From the NCBI GenBank assembly GCA_023091735.1, contig JALKBU010000071.1, positions 30,813-94,812 of the forward strand: a stretch of DNA of 64,000 nucleotides, in the 5' to 3' direction. This DNA is from Trichomonas tenax. Lineage: Eukaryota > Parabasalia > Trichomonadida > Trichomonadidae. Both the position numbers and the translations under genes were made by a program. Every line of letters begins with the position of its first letter. Position 1 is the stretch's first letter. The notes beneath the pieces were generated by a model. That model saw only the letters and a program-made list of their open reading frames with translations, was not told the origin of the DNA and did no database searches. Below are positions 1 to 12,055 of this stretch, piece by piece.

Positions 1-509
1 AGTTCCTTCGCGAAATTTGCTGTAAGATCAACATCAGGTTTTCCATCTTCACCGTCAATGAGGCGTATTTTGACAGAAAGTGGAACATTTATTGCAGAAA
101 CAATGTTTTTCACCATTTCAATAACGTTCTTTCTCTTGTTTTCGTTATTAACCATGAAATAACCATATTGGCCGCGTCTTGCGATGTGTTGTGTGCATCC
201 AAAGTTGATGTCAATTGCAATCGCAAACTGTTGGAGGTCCTTTGCGCATGCAATAAGTTCTTCTTCGCCATTTCCGGACATTTGGATGATGAGAGGCCTA
301 TCAATTTCGCATGTCTGGAAGTAGCAATTCCTGCTCGTTGGAAGTGTAGCCCACATATGCGAATTTACCATTCCTGTCCAACATAATTTAATATTGTACT
401 TTCTGACAAGCATTCTGAACGCTAAATCGTTGACTTCAAACTGCGGCGCGAGAACGATCGGAATTTCGCCTAAACCACTGACGATCTCGTGCAAAGAGTT
501 TGAAGACAT
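1..509 (-). CDS. DUS1: tRNA-dihydrouridine synthase, Dus1-like (5' part only; runs off the left edge)
   Basis: Reading the minus strand from the ATG at 509-507 gives 169 open codons to the window edge, so the C-terminal part is missing. Near residue 20 is LAPQFEVNDLAFRMLVRKY, matching the FMN-binding start of Dus enzymes (APMVDQSELAWRLLSRR in Dus1). It is followed by a WTGMVNS segment, a PLIIQMSGN strand, and DINFGCTQHIARRGQYG, the active-site loop that reads D(I/L)NLGCPQxIAxRGxYG in the family. Dus1 enzymes reduce uridines 16/17 of the tRNA D-loop using FMN and NADPH. The catalytic Cys is present, but the usual Pro after it is Thr. A promoter-like TTTTGTCATGTAAA lies about 28 bases upstream of the ATG. 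The family call is firm; the Dus1 subclass rests on the RRGQYG segment. Activity is not certain. Confidence 0.8.
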   Translation of the reverse strand, partial: MSSNSLHEIVSGLGEIPIVLAPQFEVNDLAFRMLVRKYNIKLCWTGMVNSHMWATLPTSRNCYFQTCEIDRPLIIQMSGNGEEELIACAKDLQQFAIAIDINFGCTQHIARRGQYGYFMVNNENKRKNVIEMVKNIVSAINVPLSVKIRLIDGEDGKPDVDLTANFAKE

Positions 510-536
510 TTTACAATTGTTGACAAAAAATTTTAC

Positions 537-550
537 TTTACATGACAAAA
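537..550 (-). promoter_or_regulatory. TTTTGTCATGTAAA motif upstream of the Dus1-like gene
   Basis: The plus strand reads TTTACATGACAAAA, so the minus strand reads TTTTGTCATGTAAA, 28 bases upstream of the Dus1-like ATG. The same motif recurs upstream of many genes in the window. Its role as a promoter element is inferred from position and recurrence only. Confidence 0.45.
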
Positions 551-1125
551 ACATTACCATTGTTATTTTACAGCAACTATTGATTTTATTTCATTCTACT
601 TAATGTCAAATTGATATACTTATTCTATAGAATTATTTTACAAAGCGTGAATACTTATTGTAGTTGATAAAATCTTGGTCTATTTTTATATTTGTTTAAT
701 CTTCATGAGTAAACTTAATCATATGTAATAAATTTGTTTTAATAATGTATATTATGGATATGAACGAAAATTTCAGCAAAATTTTATCGAGATTAACTTC
801 TCCATGAAAAACATAAATAATTCACAAAATGATATTGAATTACATTTTAAAAGGTTTATTTAAATATGTGATTAATGTAGGTGAATGATGAATTCGTTGG
901 AAATATATTTATATAAATCACTGAATAATTATTTTCTCACCGAAACAAAATCACAGCGAATTCACTATAGGGTGAAACCAAACGTTGTAAAAGTATCGAA
1001 AAAATAGAGGCGGTTGCATTGCTCGAAAGAGGTTTCAATTTTTACCAGATAAAAATGTAGCAAACACATTTTGTCACTTTTTGCACGGATCCTCAAATAT
1101 CCATCAAAAATATTCATTTCTAATA
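551..1125. other. AT-rich gap between divergent genes
   Basis: This gap separates the divergent Dus1-like gene and the kinase-like gene. I see no open frame of note, RNA gene or repeat in it. It should hold both promoters. Confidence 0.5.
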
Positions 1126-1929
1126 ATGCGCTATTTTCTGGCAGCTGACGTTGATGTACACCACCAAATCAATAACAGCACAGCTATTATAGTACATGAT
1201 GGAAAGTTTTACATTAGATTTTCTGAATCACATCCTGTTTTTGCAATAGAAGCATTTTTGAATCAAACATCAATGATTTCGGCCCTCGCCCAAGCTATGC
1301 CAAACATTTTCCCTCAAATTAGGTGTATTGAGTACAACAACTCCAATGCAAATATTGAATATGAATATTTTCATTCAGGATCATTGTCAAAGGCCTTTAA
1401 GTCCGGTTACATTGAGATTTTGAAGGATGTTGAACGTCTTAAAATAGCTGCAGGTATTGCAAACGCAATTAAAGTATCAAAGTCAAATAATATTGATGTT
1501 CCATATTTCAAGGCTTCTAATATATTCTTAGATGAAAACAATGAACCACATATTCTTTGCAGAATGCCAAGTTATTCAAGCACTTCAAAATCAATTAATG
1601 AAACTATTCAATGCTTTTCCAATATCTTAAGCATGTTATTCCCACATGCCAATAAGAAGAATGAATTTCATGATTTGGTTGAATACTCTAAGTCCAATGA
1701 AGCAAATATCGATGAAATCATCAATTTGATTTCATCGTGTGCTGACACACTTAACAATGAAGAGTACAAGGTTTTCAATCAGTACAATGATTTGATTTAC
1801 TCAAATCACAAGCCAAGAAAACATAATAACATGGAATGTTTGTCATATGCATGCGACCGAGGAAACAAGATTGCCATTGATTTGCTTGACTATCTGCTGG
1901 AGAATGACTACATTTATGAGGAAAATTGA
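1126..1929 (+). CDS. kinase-fold protein without catalytic residues (pseudokinase-like)
   Basis: The protein has 267 residues from the ATG at 1126; the frame is open further upstream but only from a TTG. The order of elements resembles a protein kinase: a helix-C-like stretch (VFAIEAFLNQTSMISAL), a hinge-like segment (EYEYFHSGSLSKAF), a helix E (RLKIAAGIANAI) and a catalytic-loop-like VPYFKASNIFLDENNEPHI. The HRD motif is replaced by VPYF, the DFG position reads CRMPS, and I find neither a glycine-rich loop nor a VAIK lysine. It should therefore not phosphorylate anything. Trichomonads carry large kinase-like families, and this looks like a divergent or decaying member. The last 60 residues (ACDRGNKIAIDLLDYLLEN) resemble a helical repeat. 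Function unknown; the kinase resemblance is by eye. Confidence 0.55.
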   Translation: MRYFLAADVDVHHQINNSTAIIVHDGKFYIRFSESHPVFAIEAFLNQTSMISALAQAMPNIFPQIRCIEYNNSNANIEYEYFHSGSLSKAFKSGYIEILKDVERLKIAAGIANAIKVSKSNNIDVPYFKASNIFLDENNEPHILCRMPSYSSTSKSINETIQCFSNILSMLFPHANKKNEFHDLVEYSKSNEANIDEIINLISSCADTLNNEEYKVFNQYNDLIYSNHKPRKHNNMECLSYACDRGNKIAIDLLDYLLENDYIYEEN

Positions 1930-3907
1930 AGCATTGATAGAACATTTTTGCTTTTGATTAAGCAGCAAGCATGAAAATTAATCCACTAATCATGGCTAAG
2001 CTATTGGTGAAACAAAGATAAATACACTTGATTTTTGATAAAATTGAAACATTTTATGTTCACCAATCATTGAACACAGATAGTTATGATATAGAAATAT
2101 ATTAAATTTGATGGTTCTACCAAATGCAATTATTGTAACAAATTAAATGTTAATCAATCATCCAAAACCAAGTTGAAAGATTCTCCAATAGATAATTTGA
2201 GAAAAGAGAACCAAACAAAAAGATACTCTTTAGGAAATAGAACTTTTCCATATGACTAAACAACAAAGATATGTTAAAATTTTTATGGTTTTTTATTTTT
2301 TAATAAATCGATGCTCCATGTGATTTGGCTAGATTCAAGACATAAATTCTGTACAATGCATCTTAGAAGAATGTTGAATAACAAAGAGACAACTTTTGAT
2401 TATTTAAATCAACACAATCTCTTGGGTTTTATGTGATTTTCTTAGTTGAAATGTAATCTATTTGCATAAAATATTAGAACCAATGATTTGCTTTTGCCTA
2501 ATTTCATGAATTTTTCATCAAAATTGTTAATTTGAAGAAAGATGCAAAGAAAAAAAGATAAATGCCTATGGCAAATTTATCAAACTTGAGAATCAAGAAA
2601 AACAATAATCGAATACGCATGTCGAAAAAGCGGTTATGTGTGTGCAAGCGGAAGAGAACTGTGTCCAGTGTGTCTTATCATCTGTAAAATCAATTTTTTT
2701 GTTCAATTTTTGTATTTTCTGAGATTTTGTTATGTTATTTACAGATTTTAAGTGAGCCGTTATGATTCATTTTGTGCATAGTATACATATGTCACGTTAA
2801 TTCAGATTATGAAATTTTTCTTTGTGTAAGACTGTAGACACAATTCAATTTTTGAATGTTTATAAGGTTATGTTGCACACCAAAAAAATGCGACGATAGC
2901 TGTACAGCATTCAATTTTGCCCTTAAAAGGGATAATCCAGGAATCAGACCCTTTATCATTCCAAACTCTCACAAGGCTCGAAAACTAAGCTAACACATGA
3001 ACGAATTAGGTCTGGCAGCCAAATCTCCGGCACCTGTCCCACGATTTCCAACTTAATAATATTTGGTAATTGTAATCAGTTTTTCCCAGTCAACTACTGC
3101 TGAAGGATGTATCACATCCGTTCTCATCGTACATTTCCTCTTGCTTCATGTTTTATTCGACTTTTTTTATTTTCATCGTTAAGCATTATTCGCATTTGCA
3201 CAGTAAATCTACTGATGTTATGACTTGCATCGTAATTACACGATAACCCATCAAAATCATTTGATAAATTTACGGGAAATTCGATTTTTAATTTTTTCTC
3301 AAGGTATCAAACAATCAACGTTCTTAAAAATCGATATGCCTTACGATTAAAGCATAAACATTATACTCAGAGCTCTTTTTTTAATTGATAAATTACAAAT
3401 TTCCTATTTGGAACCTAGATAATTGATGATATTAAGACTTTAATTGTCTGCTCTAAGCATTCATCGGCACACACAATTCCTTACAGAATTTTTAAAGATC
3501 GATTTAATATCGATGATAAAGATTAACCAAATTGAAGTTTTTAGGTAGAGTCGTAGACATGAATACCACATTGATGATATAGCTCCATTTTGGCTATAGA
3601 ATTTATTTATTTAGGGTCAGGGTTACTCCCCCTAAATATTTTTTGTGTCAAACACTATGTGTATTACAGGAGTGAATTTTCATGGAAGTCGACATGCGTA
3701 TAATCGAAAATAGAGTGCAGGAGAGGATCTAAATAAAATTGCAAGAAAACAGCCTTCTTTGACAAATTTTGCAAAATTCATTTTAAAAAAATTGTAAAAA
3801 GTTAACAGATTCTCGATGTAAACCTTTATTTCTAAATCGAATCAATGATTAGATTGTAATCGGAGGAACTAAACTTTGGAATTACTTAACTCGGTGAATA
3901 TATTTGT
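1930..3907. other. 2-kb gene-free interval between convergent genes
   Basis: No reading frame here looks coding. The interval is AT-rich except for a segment near 2885-3050, listed separately. The flanking genes both end into it, so no promoter is required. Confidence 0.5.
2885..3050. other. GC-richer island, possible non-coding RNA (unassigned)
   Basis: This 165-bp segment is visibly richer in G and C than the ~2 kb of AT-rich DNA around it and has no useful open frame. It contains short complementary pieces: CAGACC at about 2955 can pair with GGTCTG at about 3010, and a CCCTTAAAAGGG near-palindrome lies at about 2930. I compared it mentally with tRNA, 5S, U1-U6, RNase P and SRP signatures and found no match. 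A structured RNA or a decayed sequence is possible. Confidence 0.2.
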
Positions 3908-5647
<1,740 letters not shown>

Positions 5648-5752
5648 TCAAAAGTTAAATATTCTCCTTATCCAAATCGTTTAATGAACCAAAATCTACA
5701 CACTCTGCCAAAGCTGTTTCACAAACAAAAAATGCACTTTGGGGAAATCGGA

Positions 5753-5766
5753 TTTTGACATGTAAA
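5753..5766 (+). promoter_or_regulatory. TTTTGACATGTAAA motif upstream of Cpn60
   Basis: This is an exact copy of the recurrent motif, 169 bases upstream of the Cpn60 ATG, between that gene and the 3' end of the ankyrin gene. The core ACATGT is palindromic. A regulatory role is inferred. Confidence 0.45.
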
Positions 5767-5865
5767 CTCAATTGAAAAATCCGATCAAATTTATCCAATG
5801 ATAAATCGGTTAAAAAGGAAAATAGCTCTAAATCAGAGTTGCTTACAATAATATATATCAAATAT

Positions 5866-7812
5866 TTAACTAACAGATAAAGATTGGAATAATTTTTCAA
5901 ATTCATTCCCGATATTTTTTGCTTCGATGATGCCTTCGTTATGTGCTTTCTCGACGTACTCTTTGGCGAATTCGGAGGCTGTTTTTGACTTAGAAGCTAA
6001 ATCTGAGGTAATTTCATAATCAGCACCTTTCATTATCAAGTATTTTGCAACATCATAGAATCCTCCTTTACATGCATAGTGCAGAGGTGTGAGGCCTCCA
6101 TCAGTGATGCAAGATTTCAAGTTGATGTTGTATCCTTTTTCAACTAAAAATCTGACGATCGAAAGTTCTCCGCTCATGCATGCGAAATGCAGTGGCGTTG
6201 TCTCTCTATTCAGCACAGTCTTGGGACTCAGCGTACAGCCGTTTGCAATCAGTATTTTGATTGTATCGAGCTTTCCGCCTTTGCACGCGAAGTGGAAAGG
6301 AGTGAGTCCAGAATCAGTCTGTTTGTTGATGTCTGCACCGTTCCATATAAAGAATGATACTGTATCTCTGTCGCTGTATTCACATACATAATGAAAAGCT
6401 GTCATTCCGTTCCAATCAGATTCATTAATATCAACACCGCGTTTAACAAGATCCTTTGCAATACCAAACATCTTCATCCTACAACTAACAATAAGAATGG
6501 ACTCGTTTTGCTGTGTACGAATTGATAATTTTGGATTTTGTGCAAATAATAATCTAACTATTCTTTCACGCTTTGAATCTATTGCTTCATGCAGTGGATA
6601 TATACCTTTCTTATCGCATTTGTCAACTTGGGCACCTTTTTGTAAAAGCAAGCCCACGAGAGGCTCGTAACCGTTCTTGCATGCAATATTTAATGGAAGA
6701 TGCTCGCCAGGAGAGTTCGGATCAACATTTGCCTCTATCAGCAGTTTAGCTGCAACAACTGACCCAGATTCGCAGACTGATGTGAGCAAATGTCCGCCTT
6801 TTTCCTTGATTAAGTTCTCTGAACATCCATATTCGAGCATAGCACCGAAAGAACCCATATTATTATGCTTTTGTAGACATTCGAGAGCTTCACTCTGCGC
6901 ATCTATATCCTTTGGACCGATATCATTTTGTATCATGAATAAAACTGCGTTAATATTAAACCAATCGAAAAAGTGTTTTCCTGATACATTACACAGTGCT
7001 CCTTGTTCTAGAAGCCAATCTGCAGCATCATTGTGGTGATAATGGACCGCCCAACTAAAACAAGTTTTCATTCGTTGATGATTAGAAAGTTCTTTGTGGC
7101 AAAGCTTGATGATATCTAAATTGCCACCTTTGATGGCGGCGCAAAATGTATCCGATGTGATTTGAAATTTGTTATTTAAGAAAAATTCGAAAGATTTTAG
7201 TGAACCGTAAAATGCTGCCATATTTAGTGGCGAAATATTTCTGTCTGTACGTCTATAATCGTGCTTGCATATTTTAACCAATTTTGTGTTATCGGTGATA
7301 ATATCAAGACTTTTTTCTCTAACTGCTTCTATATTATCAATTTTTATTGCGTATTCAGAACAATTTTCGTCTTTATATCCGCGAAGTGTCTGTTCGAAAG
7401 TATCATTCTGAAGTTCTTGCTCGATAATTAATTTTGTTTCTCTTGTTCTGGATTTTTCTCGCTCAGAAAAGGCCCCACGATGAACTAAACAACTTGCAAA
7501 GTAGTAATCGAAGTTTTGTAAGGTTTCAAGTGACAGATAATATCCATATTCGATAGTAAATTGCATATAGAGCAGAGTAAGCGGGTCAATTTTATGCGAT
7601 CTGACTTTATATGCAGATATTATTAAGTATGGTATAAAACGAATCTCATCTTTCTCAAAATTTTCTGCAATATATTTCACAATATCTTTCACTGACTCTT
7701 TTGTTATGTCGAAAATCATGTTTTCCAATTCTACGTATTTTTTCAGTTCTTTTGGAACATCAATATCCCTAAGATATTTCACTTTTCTTCTATCTAAAGG
7801 GAGATCTTCCAT
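5866..7812 (-). CDS. ankyrin-repeat protein with trichomonad-type N-terminal domain
   Basis: The protein has 648 residues. Residues 1-150 (KKYVELENMIFDITKESVKD and following) form a helical N-terminal domain that precedes ankyrin arrays in many trichomonad proteins. From about residue 185 to 620 there are roughly 10-12 ankyrin repeats, degenerate at first and then canonical, for example GLTPFHFACKGGKLDTIKIL, ETTPLHFACMSGELSIVRFL and GLTPLHYACKGGFYDVAKYL. No transmembrane segment or catalytic domain is visible, so it is probably a protein-binding scaffold. It is divergent from the other large ankyrin gene at 8171, with a 358-bp shared promoter region. The ATG at 7812 is the first in frame. Confidence 0.85.
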   Translation of the reverse strand: MEDLPLDRRKVKYLRDIDVPKELKKYVELENMIFDITKESVKDIVKYIAENFEKDEIRFIPYLIISAYKVRSHKIDPLTLLYMQFTIEYGYYLSLETLQNFDYYFASCLVHRGAFSEREKSRTRETKLIIEQELQNDTFEQTLRGYKDENCSEYAIKIDNIEAVREKSLDIITDNTKLVKICKHDYRRTDRNISPLNMAAFYGSLKSFEFFLNNKFQITSDTFCAAIKGGNLDIIKLCHKELSNHQRMKTCFSWAVHYHHNDAADWLLEQGALCNVSGKHFFDWFNINAVLFMIQNDIGPKDIDAQSEALECLQKHNNMGSFGAMLEYGCSENLIKEKGGHLLTSVCESGSVVAAKLLIEANVDPNSPGEHLPLNIACKNGYEPLVGLLLQKGAQVDKCDKKGIYPLHEAIDSKRERIVRLLFAQNPKLSIRTQQNESILIVSCRMKMFGIAKDLVKRGVDINESDWNGMTAFHYVCEYSDRDTVSFFIWNGADINKQTDSGLTPFHFACKGGKLDTIKILIANGCTLSPKTVLNRETTPLHFACMSGELSIVRFLVEKGYNINLKSCITDGGLTPLHYACKGGFYDVAKYLIMKGADYEITSDLASKSKTASEFAKEYVEKAHNEGIIEAKNIGNEFEKLFQSLSVS

Positions 7813-8170
7813 TTTTATTTTTTTTTAATTTGTAAACGTGGAAAATTTTCAATTTTATTTGTTATTTAGATTGTCAATAGTCTATAAATAATATATCACG
7901 TGAGAACAATTATAGTTGTCCGATGAAAACCTATTTTTCCGTGTAAAAGATTTAATTTTCTAATTTTTGAACACTACATTATGTATAGATAATGCGTTCT
8001 AGGTCAATTTTTTTCTTTGACTTTACATAACAATTTCGATAATTTACAAACAAAAACCCGTAAAATTGAAGATAGTTTTGACACTTTACAGACAACAATG
8101 GACAGTTTATGACACTTTACAAAGACGTTAAAAGGCACTTTTTAACTTATTCAGTTTAGAAATTTAAGAA
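7813..8170. promoter_or_regulatory. shared divergent promoter region of two ankyrin genes
   Basis: The 358-bp gap lies between the start codons of two divergent ankyrin-repeat genes. It holds two copies of TGACACTTTACA (within 8076-8090 and 8106-8121), a variant of the recurrent TGACATGTAAA motif, 50-95 bases upstream of the ATG at 8171. Confidence 0.45.
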
Positions 8171-11100
8171 ATGGACCCTCAACTTTCGGCATTTCTCGAG
8201 GAAGGAAATGTTGAAGGTGTTTGCAAAATGATTAGCGATGACAGATCATTGCTAGAGTCAAAGAATAGCAATGGATTCACGCCTTTATTATTAGCAGTTA
8301 ATTATGGAAATTTGGAACTTGTTCGTGCATTGGTGGATTTAGGTGCAAATGTTCAAGCGCTAGACCCAGAGACAGGTGAAAATAGCCTTCATATTGCTGC
8401 AAAAGGTGATTGCAAGACAATCATTAAGTATTTGTTAACACATGGTATAACAATTGAATGTAGAACATATAATGGATGCACACCACTTCACATTGCTGCA
8501 AATTATGGTAGTATTGGCTCAATCAGAAAATTAACAGCACTTGGAGCCGATATTAATGCTAAAAATGTAAATGGAATGTCTCCATTACACATCGCAGTTA
8601 TCACAAACAAGAGGGAATCAATTCCAGTGCTTCTTGAAATTATCCTTCCTTCTCTTGATAAGGATAATTTCGGACAGACTGCACTTGATCTTGCTAAAGA
8701 AAAATTTGGAAAAGATGATGAGCTTGTTTTATCAATTTCGGATTATGGAGAAGTCTGCTTTTTGTTCCCATATTTGACAGATAGTGAACAGATGCTAAGA
8801 ACTAAACTTGCAGAAACAGAACATAAAGGTGGAAAGTATCAGTTTCATCTCTTTAAAGAAGCCATTATCAACAAGAAAGTTGAGAATGTTAAAGTTCTTC
8901 TCGAAGAAGGTATTAATCCAAAGATTACAAACATTCTTGATCAACAAACGCCTCTTCACGTAGCTGCTGCTTGCGGCATTGTTCCAATCATTCGTATGCT
9001 TATAGAAAATGACGCAAATATCGACACAATTGATAAATGGGGAAACACACCTCTGCACATTGCAAGTCAGAATTGCCAATATCAGGCAGTCGTTGAATTA
9101 TTCACTAAAGGTGCCATGGTTAAGGAGAACAACAATGGAAATACTGCTATTGAGCTCTGTAGAGATGCTCCTGATGATCTCCCACAGAAGGCCAAGACAA
9201 TGTCTTACTTAGTGACAAATATGGGATTTACTGTTGCTATGTCAAAACTCGAAAACTCTAAAGAGTTAATCAGCTTCTTGAAATCAAATAAGAAGATCAT
9301 CAAGAAGTGTGGTGAGCAGTTAATCTTTGAAGCAATCATCAAAGATAAGTCTGATGTTACAGACTTTTTGCTTTTGAACAGGGTTGATTCAAATGTTAAA
9401 GATAAGGAAGGTAAAACGCCTTTAATTGTTTCCACAGAATTAAATCGAGTTGAAATTGCGAAGCAGCTTTTCGTTTATAGTGCAGATGCTAACATTGCTA
9501 TAGAGTCTACAGGACAAACAGCTTTACACATTGCCGCAGAAAAGGGATACTTTGAGATCTTGAATCTTCTCCTTCAGCATAATGCTTCATTAGTTGATGA
9601 TGCCAATGGAATGTCAGCTTTAAGAATTGCTCAAATGAAGTTTGATGAGGGTGATAAATCGTATGAGAATATTGTCACAGCACTTAACTTGGTCATCTAT
9701 AGAGATAATCTCAAGACATCAATGTACAGTAGTGATGTTTTCAACAAGGAATTAAAGAATTCTCCTGGTGTTATTGAAACTTATGGACCAAATCTTTTAC
9801 GAGATGCGATCAAGAGGCATTATTTCGATGTCGTTAAAGTCCTTGTTAGCAACGGAGCAGATATCAACAAAAATGAGCAAGAAGGTGTCAATGCAACTCA
9901 CGAAGCAGCAATGTCAGGAAGTAATGAGTTGATGTTGTATATGCTCGAAAACAATGGTGATTTGAATTTGAAAGAATATCATGGAAGAACACCTTTGTTA
10001 TGCGCTTGCACAACATGTTCAGCAAAAGTCATTAAGTTGCTAATTGAAAAGGGTGCTTCTTATGCAATTGATGATGAAGGATCAACACCAATGCAACTTA
10101 TTATTGACAGCGATGAGATGAACAAGACAGATGCTATGAACTTGATTTCTGATTTCACATTCGAAGCAGCCAAAACAAGATTACATGAAGAAACAAAGCT
10201 TGAAGAGATATTAGAGCAAAACAATTATCTCCTCAGAGACAAGGGTGGATATTTTATGCAGTGGGCAGTCAACAACAAAAGTTCTGAGACAATCAACTTT
10301 TTGATCAGCCAAGGCGTTTCTATTTCAGAAAGAGATGACTCTGGGTCAACTGTTTTGATTACAGCGATTAAATCAGGCGATATGGACATGGTGAGGATTC
10401 TTGTTGAGAGTAACTCTATCGTTGGTGTTCAAGATGTTGATGGAAGAACTCCTTTACATCATGCAGTTCTTGCAGACAACGTTGAAATTGTCGACTATTT
10501 GATTGAAAATGGTGCTACGAACAGGAAAGATAATGCAGGCCGCACTCCTCTCGATATCGCCTCTCACAGAAATACTCGCAAGTCAAAGAAGATCTGTCAA
10601 TCTATTCTCAGACTTAACGAGTATTTCAAGGAGATGGACGCTGTATTGAATTATCACATGTTCAAGGAAGTCTTCAAGAGATACAGAACAAGATATGCTG
10701 TTCACTCAGCAATTCGTGCAATTTCATATAACTCTAAGGCTCACGTTGAGTATCTGATCAATCACGGAATGAAGCCAACAGCAAGAGATGAAAGAGGAAT
10801 GACACTTTTGCATTACTGTGTTCCTAAGTGCCTTGAGATCGCCAAATTATTAATTGAAAAAGGGGCAAATGTTAACTCCACAACAGAAGGAGGCTACACG
10901 CCATTGCATCTCGCTTGCAAGTTCCATGATACAGACGAATTCATTCACATGTTGATTGAAGAAGGAGCTGATATCAATGCAACAACTAAGAATAGTATCA
11001 CTCCATTATTCCTTGCTATGAAGGTTGGAAACACAATAGCAATCAATTCTTTACTCAACAAAGATGCCGATCCAAACATCAGAACAGAAACAGATTTGGC

Positions 11101-11497
11101 ACCACTTGATATCGCAGCAAGAAGGCACAACTCAGAGCTTATTGACATATTAGTTAATAAAGGTGCTGATGAAGTTTCTCTTGATGAAAGTAGAATGAAA
11201 GAACTTTCAATCAAAGAGATACAGAAACAGAGAATTAAGATGCGTAGAGCTCAAAAGGAAGCAGAGCAGAATGGTGAAAAGAAGACAGAAGATATAAAAT
11301 CACAAGAAGGAGAGCCAAAATCAGCAGAAAACAAGTCATATGAAGAAAAGTCCATCGAAGACAAATCACCGAAGATAGAAGAGAAAACACCTAAGAAGGA
11401 AGATAAATCTCCAAATGAAGTCGAAAATCCAAAAGATGAGAAAGCTTCTCCAGAAAAGAAACAAACAAAATCACCAGAAAAGAAGAAAAATGAATGA
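8171..11497 (+). CDS. large ankyrin-repeat protein with lysine/glutamate-rich tail
   Basis: The protein has 1108 residues. Ankyrin repeats cover about residues 1-1020, with some 20-24 units in several blocks, for example NGFTPLLLAVNYGNLELVRA near the start, QTPLHVAAACGIVPIIRML, GRTPLHHAVLADNVEIVDYL and GYTPLHLACKFHDTDEFIHM. Between blocks are short helical linkers (such as SYENIVTALNLVIYRDNLKT) that seem to restart each array. The last ~75 residues are low-complexity and rich in Lys, Glu, Ser and Pro, with several SPK/SPE sites; they look disordered and possibly phosphorylated. No catalytic domain or signal peptide is seen. Likely a cytoplasmic scaffold or adaptor; the partner is unknown. Confidence 0.9.
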   Translation: MDPQLSAFLEEGNVEGVCKMISDDRSLLESKNSNGFTPLLLAVNYGNLELVRALVDLGANVQALDPETGENSLHIAAKGDCKTIIKYLLTHGITIECRTYNGCTPLHIAANYGSIGSIRKLTALGADINAKNVNGMSPLHIAVITNKRESIPVLLEIILPSLDKDNFGQTALDLAKEKFGKDDELVLSISDYGEVCFLFPYLTDSEQMLRTKLAETEHKGGKYQFHLFKEAIINKKVENVKVLLEEGINPKITNILDQQTPLHVAAACGIVPIIRMLIENDANIDTIDKWGNTPLHIASQNCQYQAVVELFTKGAMVKENNNGNTAIELCRDAPDDLPQKAKTMSYLVTNMGFTVAMSKLENSKELISFLKSNKKIIKKCGEQLIFEAIIKDKSDVTDFLLLNRVDSNVKDKEGKTPLIVSTELNRVEIAKQLFVYSADANIAIESTGQTALHIAAEKGYFEILNLLLQHNASLVDDANGMSALRIAQMKFDEGDKSYENIVTALNLVIYRDNLKTSMYSSDVFNKELKNSPGVIETYGPNLLRDAIKRHYFDVVKVLVSNGADINKNEQEGVNATHEAAMSGSNELMLYMLENNGDLNLKEYHGRTPLLCACTTCSAKVIKLLIEKGASYAIDDEGSTPMQLIIDSDEMNKTDAMNLISDFTFEAAKTRLHEETKLEEILEQNNYLLRDKGGYFMQWAVNNKSSETINFLISQGVSISERDDSGSTVLITAIKSGDMDMVRILVESNSIVGVQDVDGRTPLHHAVLADNVEIVDYLIENGATNRKDNAGRTPLDIASHRNTRKSKKICQSILRLNEYFKEMDAVLNYHMFKEVFKRYRTRYAVHSAIRAISYNSKAHVEYLINHGMKPTARDERGMTLLHYCVPKCLEIAKLLIEKGANVNSTTEGGYTPLHLACKFHDTDEFIHMLIEEGADINATTKNSITPLFLAMKVGNTIAINSLLNKDADPNIRTETDLAPLDIAARRHNSELIDILVNKGADEVSLDESRMKELSIKEIQKQRIKMRRAQKEAEQNGEKKTEDIKSQEGEPKSAENKSYEEKSIEDKSPKIEEKTPKKEDKSPNEVENPKDEKASPEKKQTKSPEKKKNE

Positions 11498-11647
11498 TCA
11501 TAAATAGAATGTGTTCTTTGTGTTGTCTTTTGAATAATAAATAATTTTTTGTACATTAACACTTTATATATAAACAAAACGCGCAAAATCAAAATTTAAG
11601 CAGATATGCAATGATATCTGCCTTAAATAATGAAATAATAAAAATAA

Positions 11648-12055
11648 TTATTCTGGAATTGGAGAATGTAGGGCGTTGTATGTCATTTTTGCGTATTCCT
11701 CGAGCTGATTAAGCGCATTTGTGTATGTTTCTATTGATAATTTAACCTTTTCCATTTCCATCAAATAAAAATCATGGCTAGAAAGTATTTTCTTTTGCTT
11801 TTCTTGAGTTTCCAAGTTATCTAATATCTCTTGGTTCTCTTTTAGAAGCTTATTATATTCAGCAACAAGTTTTTTGCATTTTTCTGTAAGTTCGTCAACG
11901 CGAATTTGTGGAAAATTCTGGTCCACTGTCCACTGCATCTGTGGGGGAATCTGTGGCGGTGGAGCTTGTGGCATGTTTTCTTGCTCCATGTAACCAAATC
12001 GCATCATTTTTTTTAATATTGGATGCAACCCCTGCATTATTATAAATTGTTGCAT
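11648..12055 (-). CDS. small coiled-coil protein, unknown
   Basis: The protein is up to 135 residues long. An N-terminal Met-, Pro- and Gln-rich segment (QAPPPQIPPQMQ) is followed by about 90 residues of predicted coiled coil (VDELTEKCKKLVAEYNKLL, then KQKKILSSHDFYLMEMEKVK). Downstream in-frame Mets at residues 7, 17, 18 and 23 are alternative starts; MEQENM at residue 23 is attractive but I cannot decide. The size and plan resemble small subunits of nuclear multi-protein complexes, but I recognise no family. It is convergent with the large ankyrin gene, 150 bp away. Confidence 0.6.
   Translation of the reverse strand: MQQFIIMQGLHPILKKMMRFGYMEQENMPQAPPPQIPPQMQWTVDQNFPQIRVDELTEKCKKLVAEYNKLLKENQEILDNLETQEKQKKILSSHDFYLMEMEKVKLSIETYTNALNQLEEYAKMTYNALHSPIPE

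Noticed and set aside
2885..3050. RNase P RNA, by the CAGACC/GGTCTG pair
   Set aside because: The order and spacing of the two pieces are wrong for the P4 helix and other conserved regions are missing.
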